Below are positions 17,502 to 28,029 of a DNA stretch of 64,000 nt, piece by piece; the first letter of the stretch is position 1, and each line of letters opens with the position of its first letter. The translations under genes and the position numbers were made by a program. A model generated the notes under the pieces. The model was not told where the DNA came from. It saw only the letters and a program-made list of their open reading frames with translations, and ran no database searches. The stretch is from Acidimicrobiia bacterium (GTDB lineage: Bacteria > Actinomycetota > Acidimicrobiia > Spongiisociales > Spongiisociaceae): NCBI GenBank assembly GCA_009841105.1, contig VXMM01000032.1:1-64000 (forward strand). Reading direction: 5' to 3'.

Positions 17502-17530
17502 TTGCGGGCAGCCCGTCCGGCGGGTTAAAC
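17502..17530 (+). promoter_or_regulatory. Probable promoter of the initiator tRNA
   Basis: TTGCGG (17502-17507) and TTAAAC (17525-17530) are separated by exactly 17 bases and end 15 bases before the tRNA, the geometry of a housekeeping sigma-factor promoter. Judged by sequence and spacing only. Confidence 0.5.
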
Positions 17531-17545
17531 TCGGGTCCTGAACGA

Positions 17546-17622
<77 letters not shown>

Positions 17623-17629
17623 CGGTACG

Positions 17630-17666
17630 GCCCTCGTTCCCCGTCGATGGGGACGGGGGCTGTTTC
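17630..17666 (+). terminator. Likely factor-independent terminator after tRNA-fMet
   Basis: A GC-rich stem (GCCCTCGTTCCCC against GGGGACGGGGGC, with one mismatch and one bulge) closes a five-base loop, 17630-17660, and is followed by TGTTTC. It sits about ten bases after the tRNA. Confidence 0.6.
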
Positions 17667-17686
17667 ATTGTGATCCGTCGGGGTGC

Positions 17687-18259
17687 GTGGCCGCGGCGGG
17701 GGAAGGATGGGGATTGACCGCTTCGATGGCGGTGTTCGAGGCGATGCGAAGGCGCCGCATGCACCGCGACTTCTTGCCGGAACCGCCCGACCGGGCGACG
17801 CTGGATCGCCTGGTCTATGCCGCCGGTAGGGCCCAAGTGGCCCGCCCGGGTATCCGTCACTTGATCGTGATCACCGATCCGCGGATCGTCCATACCCTGC
17901 GCCAGGCCTGCCCGGGATTCGTGAACAACGCCCCCGCGGCCATCGCCGTCTGTAGCGACCTGAACCGTTCGGAGGCGGAGTCGGGTATACGCGGCGTGGA
18001 GGTGGTGAGCCGGCTGGATGCGGGTGCGTCGGCCGCCTTCATGGCCATCGCCGCACCTGCCCTCGGTATCGGCGTGTGCAAGGTCACCAGCTGGAGCGAG
18101 GAAGTGGTCCAGGCCATCCTGGGCCTTCCGGAGCATGTGCGCCCGGAGGTGCTGATGGCGGTAGGCATACCGGTCGCAAAACCCTCCAAGCCGCTGAAGG
18201 GCTTCCAGCCCTCCGTTCATGCCGACCGGTTCGATCAACCGTGGACGGCATCATCATGA
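17687..18259 (+). CDS. Nitroreductase-family flavoprotein
   Basis: A protein of about 180-190 residues in the nitroreductase (NAD(P)H:FMN oxidoreductase) fold. The FMN-contacting N-terminal MRRRRMHRDF (the R-S/H-R-x-F type motif), the ITDPRIVHTL stretch and the C-terminal VLMAVGIPVAKP segment fit. It is shorter than most members. Substrate unknown. The start is unclear: GTG 17687, TTG 17714 (GGAAGG upstream) or ATG 17726 are all in frame. Its last codon overlaps the ATG of the next gene (ATGA), so the two are coupled. Confidence 0.75.
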   Translation: MAAAGEGWGLTASMAVFEAMRRRRMHRDFLPEPPDRATLDRLVYAAGRAQVARPGIRHLIVITDPRIVHTLRQACPGFVNNAPAAIAVCSDLNRSEAESGIRGVEVVSRLDAGASAAFMAIAAPALGIGVCKVTSWSEEVVQAILGLPEHVRPEVLMAVGIPVAKPSKPLKGFQPSVHADRFDQPWTASS

Positions 18260-18576
18260 GCAGCCAGGAAATCGATCCCAGGGAGTTCCTGTTCGACTTC
18301 GTGCTCTACCTGGTCACCTGCGCGCGGCTCCATCTGGATGAGAAGCCCATCTACGGCGCATTCCGGATGATCGAGGGCGCCAGCCGCCTTGTCGAGGCGG
18401 CGGAGAACCTGCCCGGGTGGGAGGTGGACGCGTTCCTGGCCGAGCAGCGGGCCGCGATCGAGGCCAACAAGGCTCGGATGACGCTCGACAAGGATGGCTT
18501 CCGCGGCTGGCTGGGCGATCTGGCCAGGGAGATGGCCGCCGAAGCCACCAGGAGGAACCTCGACCCGCCGGGTTGA
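18256..18576 (+). CDS. Conserved-looking small protein of unknown function
   Basis: A 106-residue, mostly helical soluble protein. Its start overlaps the nitroreductase stop by four bases, so the products probably act in the same process. The N-terminal half (FLFDFVLYLVTCARLHLDE) and the GAFRMIEGASRLVE segment look like packed helices, and no membrane span or metal motif is present. I do not recognise the family with certainty. Confidence 0.7.
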   Translation: MSSQEIDPREFLFDFVLYLVTCARLHLDEKPIYGAFRMIEGASRLVEAAENLPGWEVDAFLAEQRAAIEANKARMTLDKDGFRGWLGDLAREMAAEATRRNLDPPG

Positions 18577-18716
18577 TCGTGGGAGGGAGAGCCACCTTCC
18601 GAGCCCGGATCCTGGCTCCATGAGTCCCTTTGGCGGGGCACCCGCGCGACTACCTGACCCCGTATCCCTCGGCTCCCACCAGACCGTAAGCGTGCCGGCC
18701 TAGAAAAAGATCGGAA

Positions 18717-18946
18717 CGAAGGGGTTGAAACTGTCAAAGGCTTGCGATATCTGGCCTCTCGCCAAGCACCTACACCGGTCGCAAACATCTCATCGATCGG
18801 AGCGGTCCGGCCCGCAGGGAACATTCACAGGCTTCACAGGGATCGATCCGCCGACACCCGGCCCTGGCCAGGCATGGCCGAATACGCTCCCGTCCAAGGA
18901 CAGGTGGTGGTGGGGGAGGGCCCGGTGCGGAGCCCGTTTTTCGCGA
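18717..18946 (+). repeat. Interspersed non-coding repeat, copy B (possible small RNA gene)
   Basis: This lies in a 571-bp stretch (18577-19147) without a convincing gene. It aligns with 57108-57357 through blocks such as GCCAAGCACCTACACCGG, GATCGGAGCG, CAGGGAACATTCA, AAGGACAGGTGGTGG and AGGGCCCGGTGCGGAG. Small insertions and deletions break every reading frame between the copies, so it is not protein-coding. A TTGAAA (18725-18730) and GATATC (18746-18751) are spaced as in copy C, and the right end is a GC-rich stretch followed by a T-run and CGCG. The layout suggests a transcript of roughly 200 bases ending at an intrinsic terminator. Function is unknown. Confidence 0.6.
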
Positions 18947-18966
18947 CTTCTCGAACTTTGGGCAGA

Positions 18967-19036
18967 GGGCACCGTATTTGGTGCTGTGAACCTCAGGTTC
19001 TGGGCACCGTATTGGCGTCCTGACCCTCAGGTTGCC
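18967..19036. repeat. Imperfect tandem duplication, 2 x 35 bp
   Basis: Two neighbouring 35-base units, 18967-19001 and 19002-19036, both begin GGGCACCGTATT and both contain CCTCAGGTT near their end. They lie between repeat copy B and the lectin/transpeptidase gene. I see no gene in it; apart from this and copy B the 18577-19147 gap appears empty. Confidence 0.6.
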
Positions 19037-19147
19037 CGGTACCGGCCGGGTAGGGGCGATTTCCGCGTTCTTTGGGGTGACTCTGGACGCCGGCAGCCGT
19101 TGATTTAGTGGAATCGTGGGCGATCGTCCACCTATAGTCCGGTAGCG

Positions 19148-20002
19148 ATGCGGATCCGAGTCGGTGCGATAGCGGTGATGGCCGCCCTCTTGCTCCCTGT
19201 CTCCGGTGCGCTGGCGCAGTCCGGAAACGAGGCCCCGCGCCAAGCCGTGTCCTTCCGAGACTCGCTCGTGCCGGGGGACGTCCTCCTGCGCGGCCAATCG
19301 CTCCGGTCCCCTGACGGCGCCCACCGGATGGCGTTCCTGCCGGGCGGCAATCTGGTTCTGTATCGCGGGACGCAGGAAGTCTGGTCGTCGGGAACGACCG
19401 GACATCCGGGCAACCGGCTCGTCATGCAGCACGACGGCGACCTCGTGATGTACCTAGCACTTCAGTTCGGAACCGTGCCGGTCTGGCGTTCCGGGACTGC
19501 CGGCTTCGATGGCGCCGAGCTAAGACTGCCTGAAGAGGGGGGAGCGACCATCCGTCAGCACGATGCGCAGTTGCTCTGGTCGGCCGGGCTGACGGCTCCG
19601 GAAGTGGGTCTCGCCGGCCGGCAACACGCGATCTATGACCGGCGTGGCGAGAAGATGATGACCTGGTTGGTGGAAGCCGACGGGACCCTGACGGATACCT
19701 ACCCCGTGAGCGGGATGTTCCGGAATCCGCCCGCCGGTCACTACGAGATCTACTCGAAGTCCGAGGTGGCCTACGGTTTCCGGGGTGGCAGCATGAAGCA
19801 CATGGTCCGCTTCGCCTGGGGCGCAAGCGGTTGGCGGATCGGGTTCCACTCGATCGGTGTGGACGCCACAGGAGCACCCAACCAGACGCTCGACCAACTC
19901 GGCCAGGGCCTGTCGGCCGGTTGTGTCCGGCAGCGTGACGACAAGGCGGCGTTCCTGTATGACTGGGCGCCGATCGGCATGCCGGTGGTCGTGCTGGGTT
20001 GA
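19148..20002 (+). CDS. Secreted bulb-type lectin / L,D-transpeptidase
   Basis: A 284-residue exported protein. Residues 1-23 are a signal peptide ending in GALAQ. About 38-150 is a bulb-type (mannose-binding) lectin domain with repeats such as FLPGGNLVLYRG and QHDGDLVMYL. About 158-284 is a YkuD-type L,D-transpeptidase domain; catalytic His234 (FHSIGVDATG) and Cys259 (GLSAGCVRQ) are present. Such enzymes cross-link peptidoglycan stem peptides 3-3 or attach proteins to the wall. The lectin part may hold it to wall or capsule sugars. The catalytic motif has Ser-Ala-Gly-Cys where Ser-His-Gly-Cys is usual, a small departure. It is a single gene with no operon partner. Confidence 0.85.
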   Translation: MRIRVGAIAVMAALLLPVSGALAQSGNEAPRQAVSFRDSLVPGDVLLRGQSLRSPDGAHRMAFLPGGNLVLYRGTQEVWSSGTTGHPGNRLVMQHDGDLVMYLALQFGTVPVWRSGTAGFDGAELRLPEEGGATIRQHDAQLLWSAGLTAPEVGLAGRQHAIYDRRGEKMMTWLVEADGTLTDTYPVSGMFRNPPAGHYEIYSKSEVAYGFRGGSMKHMVRFAWGASGWRIGFHSIGVDATGAPNQTLDQLGQGLSAGCVRQRDDKAAFLYDWAPIGMPVVVLG

Positions 20003-20112
20003 GGCCTGCCTCCGACCGGCGGCACCCGAAGACACTCCCTTTTGACCCGATCGACAGCCGGGCGCGGAGTTCGGGGTTCCGGTCCGTGAGTTCTCTCGGT
20101 AACGTGGACCGC

Positions 20113-21591
20113 ATGAATGTCACCCCGAGCTCGGCCGAGTTTCGCCGCCTGGCCGAGCACGCCTCGGTGGTCCCGGTCAGGATCGCCCTGCTCTCCGATC
20201 GGGAGACCCCGGTGAGCGCGTTCGGCAAGCTGGTCGGCGATGCGCCCGGCTTCCTGCTCGAGTCCGTCGAGGGAGGGGAACGTTGGGCGCACTGGTCGTT
20301 CCTCGGCTGGGACCCGGTCTTCACGCTCACCAGCCGGGACGGGGTGTGCCATGTGGACGATGCCCGGGTCCGGCTGCCGGAAGGGGATCCGCTCACGGTC
20401 ATGGAGAAGCTGCTGGCCCGCTATGCCACGGACCCGCTGGATGACCTGCCCCCCTTGCATTCCGGGGCGGTCGGCTACCTCTCCTATGACGCCGTCCGTT
20501 ACATCGAGCGGCTCCCGGACCGGCCACCCGACGACCGCGGCCTACCCGAGATGATGTGGCAGTTCGTCGGGACCCTGGCGGCACTGGACCATCCGGGCCA
20601 GACCTTGCACCTGGTCCGCAACGTATTCATCGACCTCGAGGACGACCTCGATGCCGCCTACGGGGACGCGGTGGCCCGGCTCCGTGCCTCCGCCGAACGG
20701 CTCGGCACGGCCCTTCGCTACCGCCCCGCCGCCCGGCCGGACCACTCCGCACGACCCGACCTGCCCGCCGCCTCCACCCTGGACCGGGAGGACTTCGAAG
20801 CGGCCGTCCTCAGCGTCAAGGACTACGTCCGGGAGGGGGATGCGTACCAGGTGGTACTCAGCCGACGCATCGGAGCGCCTTTCGGGGGAGATCCGTTCGG
20901 CCTCTACCGGGCGCTGCGCCTCATCAACCCCTCGCCCTTCCTCTTTTACCTGAGACACCCGGAGGTCACCGTGGTGGGCGCGTCGCCGGAGCTGATGACC
21001 CGGGTGAGGGACGGCACCGTGTTCTCCCGTCCCATTGCCGGTACCCGGAGGCGGGGTGCGTCGCAGGCGGAGGATGAGGCTCTGGAAGAGGAGTTGGTGG
21101 CCGACCCGAAGGAGCGGGCCGAACACGTGATGCTGATCGACCTGGCGCGCAATGACCTGGGCAGGGTGTGCGACTTCGGCACGGTGACCGTGGACGACCT
21201 GATGGTGGTGGAGCGCTACTCGCACGTCATGCACATGGTGTCGGGCGTGTCAGGACGACTTCGTGAGGGGCTGGGTCCGGTCGACGTGGTCCGGGCGGTG
21301 TTCCCGCATGGCACCGTATCGGGAGCGCCGAAGGTGCGAGCGATGGAGATCATCGACGAGCTGGAGCCGGTCGCCCGCGGTCCCTATGCCGGCGCCGCCG
21401 GGTACATGGACTTCAGCGGCAACGTGGACACCGCTATCTGCCTGCGGACCGTCGTCATAGCCGACGGCACCGCGTGGGTCCAGGTGGGCGCCGGAGTGGT
21501 GGCGGATTCCGATCCGGAGGCCGAGTTCCAGGAAACGGAGGACAAGGCCGCCGCCGCGCTGGCGGCGGTGGCGGGAGCCGAGTTGCTTTGA
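20113..21591 (+). CDS. trpE: Anthranilate synthase component I
   Basis: A chorismate-utilising enzyme of about 492 residues that makes anthranilate from chorismate and ammonia or glutamine. Motifs include LLESVEGGERWAHWSFLG, the C-terminal SPELMTRVRDGTVFSRPIAG, DLARNDLGRV, FPHGTVSGAPKVRAMEII and AGYMDFSGNVDTAI. The glutamine amidotransferase partner trpG is not adjacent. ATG 20113 is chosen for homology of the N-terminus; no strong ribosome-binding site is visible, and a GTG at 20086 is possible. No Trp-rich leader peptide is visible upstream. It begins a run of genes ending in trpA. Confidence 0.95.
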   Translation: MNVTPSSAEFRRLAEHASVVPVRIALLSDRETPVSAFGKLVGDAPGFLLESVEGGERWAHWSFLGWDPVFTLTSRDGVCHVDDARVRLPEGDPLTVMEKLLARYATDPLDDLPPLHSGAVGYLSYDAVRYIERLPDRPPDDRGLPEMMWQFVGTLAALDHPGQTLHLVRNVFIDLEDDLDAAYGDAVARLRASAERLGTALRYRPAARPDHSARPDLPAASTLDREDFEAAVLSVKDYVREGDAYQVVLSRRIGAPFGGDPFGLYRALRLINPSPFLFYLRHPEVTVVGASPELMTRVRDGTVFSRPIAGTRRRGASQAEDEALEEELVADPKERAEHVMLIDLARNDLGRVCDFGTVTVDDLMVVERYSHVMHMVSGVSGRLREGLGPVDVVRAVFPHGTVSGAPKVRAMEIIDELEPVARGPYAGAAGYMDFSGNVDTAICLRTVVIADGTAWVQVGAGVVADSDPEAEFQETEDKAAAALAAVAGAELL

Positions 21592-22529
21592 CCATCCGGC
21601 CCGGTGAATCCCGCGACTTCAGGACGGCGTATGCGAGCGCTCGCGCCGGCGCGGGTTTCACCACGGACACACTCGGCCTGTTCTGGGCGGTCGGGTCGGA
21701 CGTGATCTCCTACCTGCAGGGCATCCTCAGCCAGGACATCGGGGGGCTCGCGCCCGGCCAGGCGGCGAGGTCCTTCCTTCTGGCGCCCCGGGGGAAGCTC
21801 GACGCCCTGCTCTGGGTGCTGCGCGACGAGGACCGGGTGGGGATCGTCACCGACGCCACGCTCCGTGGGGCGGTCATCGACTCGCTCTCGCGATGGCGCC
21901 TGCGGGTGGACGTCGAGTTCCGCGACGACCCGCGTCCCGTCCTCGACGTGTGGGGACCTACCGATCTGGTGCCCGGAGCGCCGGGTGGTTGGCGGGACAA
22001 GCAGGGGCTGCTGGTCGCGGAACTGCGTGAGCAGCCGGTGCGGCGCCGCCTGGTGGCCGGTCTGGACCCGCAACAACTCGAGGAGCTCGGCGCCGTCCCG
22101 ATAGGCCGCAGAGTGCTCGACTCCTTCCGGGTCGAGGCCGGGGAACCCAGGATGGGCATCGACGTGGACGCCAAGACCATCCCGCAGGAGACCGGCCTAG
22201 TCCCCGAGGCCGTCTCGTTCACCAAGGGATGCTTCCTCGGGCAGGAACTGGTGGCCCGCATCGACAGCCGGGGCCGCGTCAACCGCCACCTCCGCGGGAT
22301 CAGGATGCTCGGACCGGCCATCCCGCCGGCGGGCGCGCAGGTCACGCACGAGGGGAGGGTGGTGGGTGAGCTCACCACGGTGGGGGAGAGTCCCGTGATG
22401 CAGGCTCCGATAGCGCTGGCCTTGATCCGCCGCGAAGCCCAGCCGGGCAGCCGGGTCGCCGTGACCTGGGATCAGGCCGGGACCGAAGCAGAGATACACG
22501 ATCTACCGATGACCGGCCGGCCCGCATGA
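21588..22529 (+). CDS. ygfZ: Folate-binding Fe-S protein maturation factor YgfZ/GcvT-like
   Basis: A 313-residue protein of the YgfZ family (GcvT fold), which uses tetrahydrofolate to support assembly or repair of certain Fe-S proteins. The family signature K-G-C-[FY]-x-G-Q-E appears as KGCFLGQELVARI. The start is a TTG at 21588 overlapping the trpE stop (TTGA) with GGGAG upstream, so translation is coupled. It separates trpE from trpC, although no role in tryptophan synthesis is known. LipA and the Suf proteins in this window are Fe-S related, but no direct link is shown. Confidence 0.88.
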   Translation: MTIRPGESRDFRTAYASARAGAGFTTDTLGLFWAVGSDVISYLQGILSQDIGGLAPGQAARSFLLAPRGKLDALLWVLRDEDRVGIVTDATLRGAVIDSLSRWRLRVDVEFRDDPRPVLDVWGPTDLVPGAPGGWRDKQGLLVAELREQPVRRRLVAGLDPQQLEELGAVPIGRRVLDSFRVEAGEPRMGIDVDAKTIPQETGLVPEAVSFTKGCFLGQELVARIDSRGRVNRHLRGIRMLGPAIPPAGAQVTHEGRVVGELTTVGESPVMQAPIALALIRREAQPGSRVAVTWDQAGTEAEIHDLPMTGRPA

Positions 22530-22601
22530 GGTTCCGCCCAGCCTGAACCCCGGCGGCGGCCGTGTGGGATACGCCCACGGGCGCGAGTAGCCTTCCTCCC
22601 C

Positions 22602-23369
22602 ATGCTGGACAGGGTTCTCACCTCGGTGCGCCGGCGCCTGCCCGAGGTGAGGGCGCGCCAGGATCGGTTGCGTGAGGAGGCGGCCGGTCTGGCACCGCCG
22701 CGGGACTTCGCCGGCGCCCTGGCCGGCCCCGGACTATCGGTGATCGCCGAGTTCAAGAGGGCCTCGCCCTCGAAAGGGGTGATCAACGCCGGGATGGATC
22801 CCTCCGAGCGGGCCGCCGCCTACGAGGCGGGCGGAGCATCGGCGATGTCGGTCCTGACGGAGCCGGATCACTTCATGGGAAGCCCCGAGGACCTGCGGTC
22901 GGCCCGGTCCGCAACGGCGCTGCCCGCGCTCCGGAAGGACTTCACGCTCGACACCGCGCAGGTCTGGGAGGCCAGGGTCATGGGCGCCGATGCGGTGCTG
23001 CTCATCGTGGCGATACTGGACGATGCGCTCCTCGCCCGGATGCTTCGAGCCGCCGAGGAAGCGGGGCTGGACGCCCTGGTGGAGGTCCACAGCCGCCGGG
23101 AGGCCGAGAGAGCCATCGAGGCCGGCGCCACCCTCATCGGGGTCAACAACCGGGACCTGCGGACCTTCGACGTGGACCTGGCCACGTCGGAGCGGATCGC
23201 ACCGCTGCTGGAAGGCGTCGACCTGCGGATAGCCGAGAGCGGTGTGAAGGGTCCGGATGACGCCGCCCGGCTGGGAGCCGCGGGATACGACGCTCTCCTG
23301 GTGGGGGAGTATCTATCGAGATCGGCCGATCCGGCCGAGGCGATCTCCGGACTCAGGGGGGTGGCATGA
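22602..23369 (+). CDS. trpC: Indole-3-glycerol phosphate synthase
   Basis: A 255-residue (beta/alpha)8 enzyme that closes the indole ring from CdRP with loss of CO2. Motifs: IAEFKRASPSKG with the catalytic lysine, LRKDFT, GVNNRDLRTF and IAESGVKGPDD. Length is usual. The stop overlaps the start of trpF (ATGA). Unlike E. coli it is not fused to TrpF. Confidence 0.95.
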   Translation: MLDRVLTSVRRRLPEVRARQDRLREEAAGLAPPRDFAGALAGPGLSVIAEFKRASPSKGVINAGMDPSERAAAYEAGGASAMSVLTEPDHFMGSPEDLRSARSATALPALRKDFTLDTAQVWEARVMGADAVLLIVAILDDALLARMLRAAEEAGLDALVEVHSRREAERAIEAGATLIGVNNRDLRTFDVDLATSERIAPLLEGVDLRIAESGVKGPDDAARLGAAGYDALLVGEYLSRSADPAEAISGLRGVA

Positions 23370-23980
23370 CCTGGGTGAAGGTGTGCGGGATGCGGACCGT
23401 GGCGGACGTGGAGGCGGCGGCCGAGGCCGGCGCCGACGCTCTGGGCCTCAACCTGATCCCCGGAACTCCCCGTTACCTGGAGGTGGAGGACGCCGCCCGC
23501 CTGGCCTCCCTGTCCCGGGTGCCCTCGGTGATCCTCACCCTTGACGCCCGTCCCCACGAACTCGTGGAGCTGCTGGAGCGGGTGGGCGCAGCCGGAGTAC
23601 AGCCCTACGGCGACCACGCTCCCGATGCCGCCCGCGCCTCCGCCGCGGCCGGGGCCTTCGTGCTCCGACCCCACCGGGTGCGGGGCCCGGTGGACCTCGG
23701 GACCATCCCCACCGGCCAGACCGGCCTCCTCGACGGTTACTCCGCGGAGGGCTTGGGCGGCACCGGCCGGCAGGTCGCCCCGGAGTGGCTCCCCCCGCCG
23801 GGCAGCCGCTACGTCCTGGCGGGCGGTCTGAACCCCTCCAACGTGGCGGATGCGGTGTCGCGCCACCGTCCGTGGGGTGTAGACGCGTCGTCCGGCCTAG
23901 AGTCTGCACACGGAGTGAAGGATCCCGCCAGGATCCGCAGCTTCGTGAGGAACGCCAAGCGGGTTGAGGAGGATCGATGA
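23366..23980 (+). CDS. trpF: Phosphoribosylanthranilate isomerase
   Basis: A 204-residue (beta/alpha)8 isomerase for step 3 of tryptophan synthesis. The catalytic Cys is in VKVCGMR and the catalytic Asp in [26 protein letters not shown] and the phosphate-binding GVDASSGLE...GVKDP are present. It overlaps both neighbours by four bases. Many actinobacteria (Mycobacterium, Streptomyces) lack trpF and rely on the bifunctional PriA, so a dedicated gene is noteworthy. Confidence 0.93.
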   Translation: MTWVKVCGMRTVADVEAAAEAGADALGLNLIPGTPRYLEVEDAARLASLSRVPSVILTLDARPHELVELLERVGAAGVQPYGDHAPDAARASAAAGAFVLRPHRVRGPVDLGTIPTGQTGLLDGYSAEGLGGTGRQVAPEWLPPPGSRYVLAGGLNPSNVADAVSRHRPWGVDASSGLESAHGVKDPARIRSFVRNAKRVEEDR

Positions 23981-25185
23981 CAGTTGCCGCCGGGACAGGC
24001 CACGGCGCAAGGCTGGATCGCCCCGACGACCGGGGTCGCTTCGGCGAGTACGGCGGGATGTTCGCCCCGGAGACCCTGATGCCCGCCCTGCAAGGGCTGG
24101 CCACCGACTTCGCCGAGGCGTGGGCGGATGCCGCATTCGTAGCCCGGTTCCATGACCTCCTGGAGAAGTACACCGGGCGCCCCACGCCGCTCCACGCCGC
24201 CGATCACCTGTCGGAGGAGACCGGAACCACGGTGCTGCTCAAGCGCGAGGACCTGGCTCATACCGGCGCCCACAAGATCAACAACGCCATCGGCCAGGCC
24301 ATCCTGGCCACCCGCACCGGCAAGACCCGGCTCATAGCCGAGACCGGCGCCGGGCAGCACGGGGTGGCCACCGCCACCGCCGCCGCATACACCGGCCTGG
24401 AGTGCGTGGTCTACATGGGCGAGAAGGACATCGAGCGCCAGTCCCTCAACGTCCAGCGCATGCGCATGCTCGGCGCGGACGTGGTTCCGGTGGCCGCCGG
24501 CGCGGCAACCCTCAAGGATGCGGTCAACGAGGCCATGCGCGACTGGGTGCGCACGGTGGAGACCACCCACTACATCATCGGCTCGGCGGTCGGGCCCCAC
24601 CCTTTCCCCTGGATGGTGCGGGAGTTCCAGAGGATCATCGGAGACGAGAGCATGTGCCAGCTACAGGGAGAGCCCGTCGACGTGGTGGTGGCGTGCGTGG
24701 GAGGCGGCTCGAACGCAATCGGCATGTTCTATCCCTTCGCCGGCCGTGACGATGTCGAACTGGTCGGTGTCGAGGCGGCGGGCCACGGGATCCATACCGG
24801 ACGGCATGGCGCCTCGATCGGCGCCGGATCACCGGGAATCCTGCACGGCGCCCGTACCTACATGCTCCAGGACGGCGAGGGCCAGGTCCTGGAGGCACAC
24901 TCGATCTCAGCGGGTCTCGACTACCCGGGGGTCGGCCCCGAGCACGCCTACTTCGCCGACATGGGCCTGGCCCGATACGTCTCGATCACCGACGAGGAGG
25001 CCTTGGCCGGGGTCGACCTCCTCTCGCGAACCGAGGGCATCATCCCGGCCCTCGAGTCGGCGCATGCCATCGCCTGGGTGGCCAAGGACGCCGATCGGCT
25101 CGCAGGGAAGACGGTGCTGATCAACCTGTCCGGCCGGGGTGACAAGGACATGGACATGATCGCCGAGAAGGCCGGTATCGGATGA
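23977..25185 (+). CDS. trpB: Tryptophan synthase beta chain
   Basis: A 402-residue PLP enzyme joining indole and serine. The PLP lysine is Lys100 in [29 protein letters not shown] at the N-terminus, the phosphate loop [15 protein letters not shown] and [12 protein letters not shown] are conserved. It overlaps trpF and trpA by four bases each, forming the alpha2-beta2 complex with the next product. Confidence 0.97.
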   Translation: MTVAAGTGHGARLDRPDDRGRFGEYGGMFAPETLMPALQGLATDFAEAWADAAFVARFHDLLEKYTGRPTPLHAADHLSEETGTTVLLKREDLAHTGAHKINNAIGQAILATRTGKTRLIAETGAGQHGVATATAAAYTGLECVVYMGEKDIERQSLNVQRMRMLGADVVPVAAGAATLKDAVNEAMRDWVRTVETTHYIIGSAVGPHPFPWMVREFQRIIGDESMCQLQGEPVDVVVACVGGGSNAIGMFYPFAGRDDVELVGVEAAGHGIHTGRHGASIGAGSPGILHGARTYMLQDGEGQVLEAHSISAGLDYPGVGPEHAYFADMGLARYVSITDEEALAGVDLLSRTEGIIPALESAHAIAWVAKDADRLAGKTVLINLSGRGDKDMDMIAEKAGIG

Positions 25186-25976
25186 ACCGCCGGGCCCTGG
25201 ACGACCTGTTCACGCGGGTGCGGGCGGAGGGGAGGACCGCCTTCCTGCCCTTCATGACCGCCGGGCTGCCCAGCCCGGCCCGGACCGTGGAGTGTTTCGA
25301 GGCGATGGCGGACGCCGGAGCGGATGCCTTCGAAGTCGGCATCCCCTACAGCGACCCCATGATGGACGGGCCGACCATCCAAGTCGCCAGCGCCCGCGCC
25401 ATCGAACAGGGCATGACCCTCAAGGGCGGGTTCGACGTCCTCCACCGGGTGGTCGAGGCGACCGGGAAGCCCTCGCTGGCCATGTCCTACGCCAACCCGG
25501 TGTTCCGGCTGGGACCGGACGAGTTCGCCCGCCGGGCCGCCGATGCGGGCGCCGCAGGGTTGATAATCGCCGACCTGCCCCTGGAGGAGGCGGCGCCGGT
25601 GGCCGAAGCATGCGACCGGTCCGGAATCGGCTTGGTTCTGTTCGCGGCGCCCACCACCCAGGACGAGCGTCTGGAACGTATCGCCGCACGCGCCCCGGTC
25701 TTCATCTACGGGGTCGCCGAACTGGGCGTGACCGGGGAGCGGGACGAGCAGTCGGACCACCCGAGAACGCTGGCGGAGCGGATCCGGGCCATCACGGCCG
25801 TGCCCCTGGTGATGGGGGTGGGCATAAGCACACCCGTACAGGCCGAGGCGCTGGCTCCGTATGTGGACGGGATCATCGTGGGCTCGGCGCTGGTAAGGCG
25901 GGCGCTCGAGTCACCCCATCCGATCACTGACATAGCCGAAGCCACCAGGAGCCTGGTAGACGTCCTGGCCCGGTGA
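25182..25976 (+). CDS. trpA: Tryptophan synthase alpha chain
   Basis: A 264-residue (beta/alpha)8 lyase that splits indole-3-glycerol phosphate and channels indole to TrpB. Catalytic Glu51 and Asp62 are visible in [15 protein letters not shown]. The phosphate site is formed by [11 protein letters not shown] and [10 protein letters not shown]. Last gene of the trp run; lepA converges on it with a 12-bp gap. Confidence 0.96.
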   Translation: MNRRALDDLFTRVRAEGRTAFLPFMTAGLPSPARTVECFEAMADAGADAFEVGIPYSDPMMDGPTIQVASARAIEQGMTLKGGFDVLHRVVEATGKPSLAMSYANPVFRLGPDEFARRAADAGAAGLIIADLPLEEAAPVAEACDRSGIGLVLFAAPTTQDERLERIAARAPVFIYGVAELGVTGERDEQSDHPRTLAERIRAITAVPLVMGVGISTPVQAEALAPYVDGIIVGSALVRRALESPHPITDIAEATRSLVDVLAR

Positions 25977-25988
25977 CCGGCTCGACCG

Positions 25989-27794
<1,806 letters not shown>

Positions 27795-27940
27795 GATCCA
27801 GGAAGGTGCTCGAAACGATTCTTGCGGGCCAGCGGGTGGGCAAACTGCCCGGTCCGGGATTCGCAGGCTAGCGAGGCCCCCTGCGTCAAGGGGATCACCT
27901 GCCGCAAGGTGGGGCCGTCCGGTAAGATCGGCGCCCGCTC

Positions 27941-28024
27941 GCCGGGATGGCGGAATTGGTAGACGCGCCGGACTCAAAATCCGGTGCCCGCGAGGGCGTA
28001 TGGGTTCGAGTCCCATTCCCGGTA
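27941..28024 (+). tRNA. tRNA-Leu (CAA)
   Basis: A class II tRNA with a long variable arm (TGCCCGCGAGGGCGT). The anticodon loop CTCAAAA puts CAA at 27975-27977. The acceptor stem GCCGGGA/TCCCGGT closes with a G-T pair at position 1-72. The discriminator is A; CCA is not encoded. A TAAGAT 13 bases upstream (27923-27928) may be its -10 box, but no convincing -35 is seen. Confidence 0.95.
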
Positions 28025-28029
28025 CTGTG

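Noticed and set aside
18725-19108. Forward frame of about 127 codons across repeat copy B
   Set aside because: The frame is not kept in copy C, where indels shift it; the conservation is at the nucleotide level only.
20003-20112. Trp attenuator or leader peptide before trpE
   Set aside because: No short frame with consecutive Trp codons and no alternating hairpins or T-run are visible in the 110-bp gap.
19422-20402. Antisense frames over the transpeptidase and trpE starts
   Set aside because: Arg/Ser/Pro-rich shadow proteins with no recognisable domain; both sense genes have clear catalytic motifs.
27795-28016. N-terminal extension of lepA
   Set aside because: The open frame runs antisense through tRNA-Leu(CAA) and its composition is unlike LepA; the family N-terminus begins at 27794.
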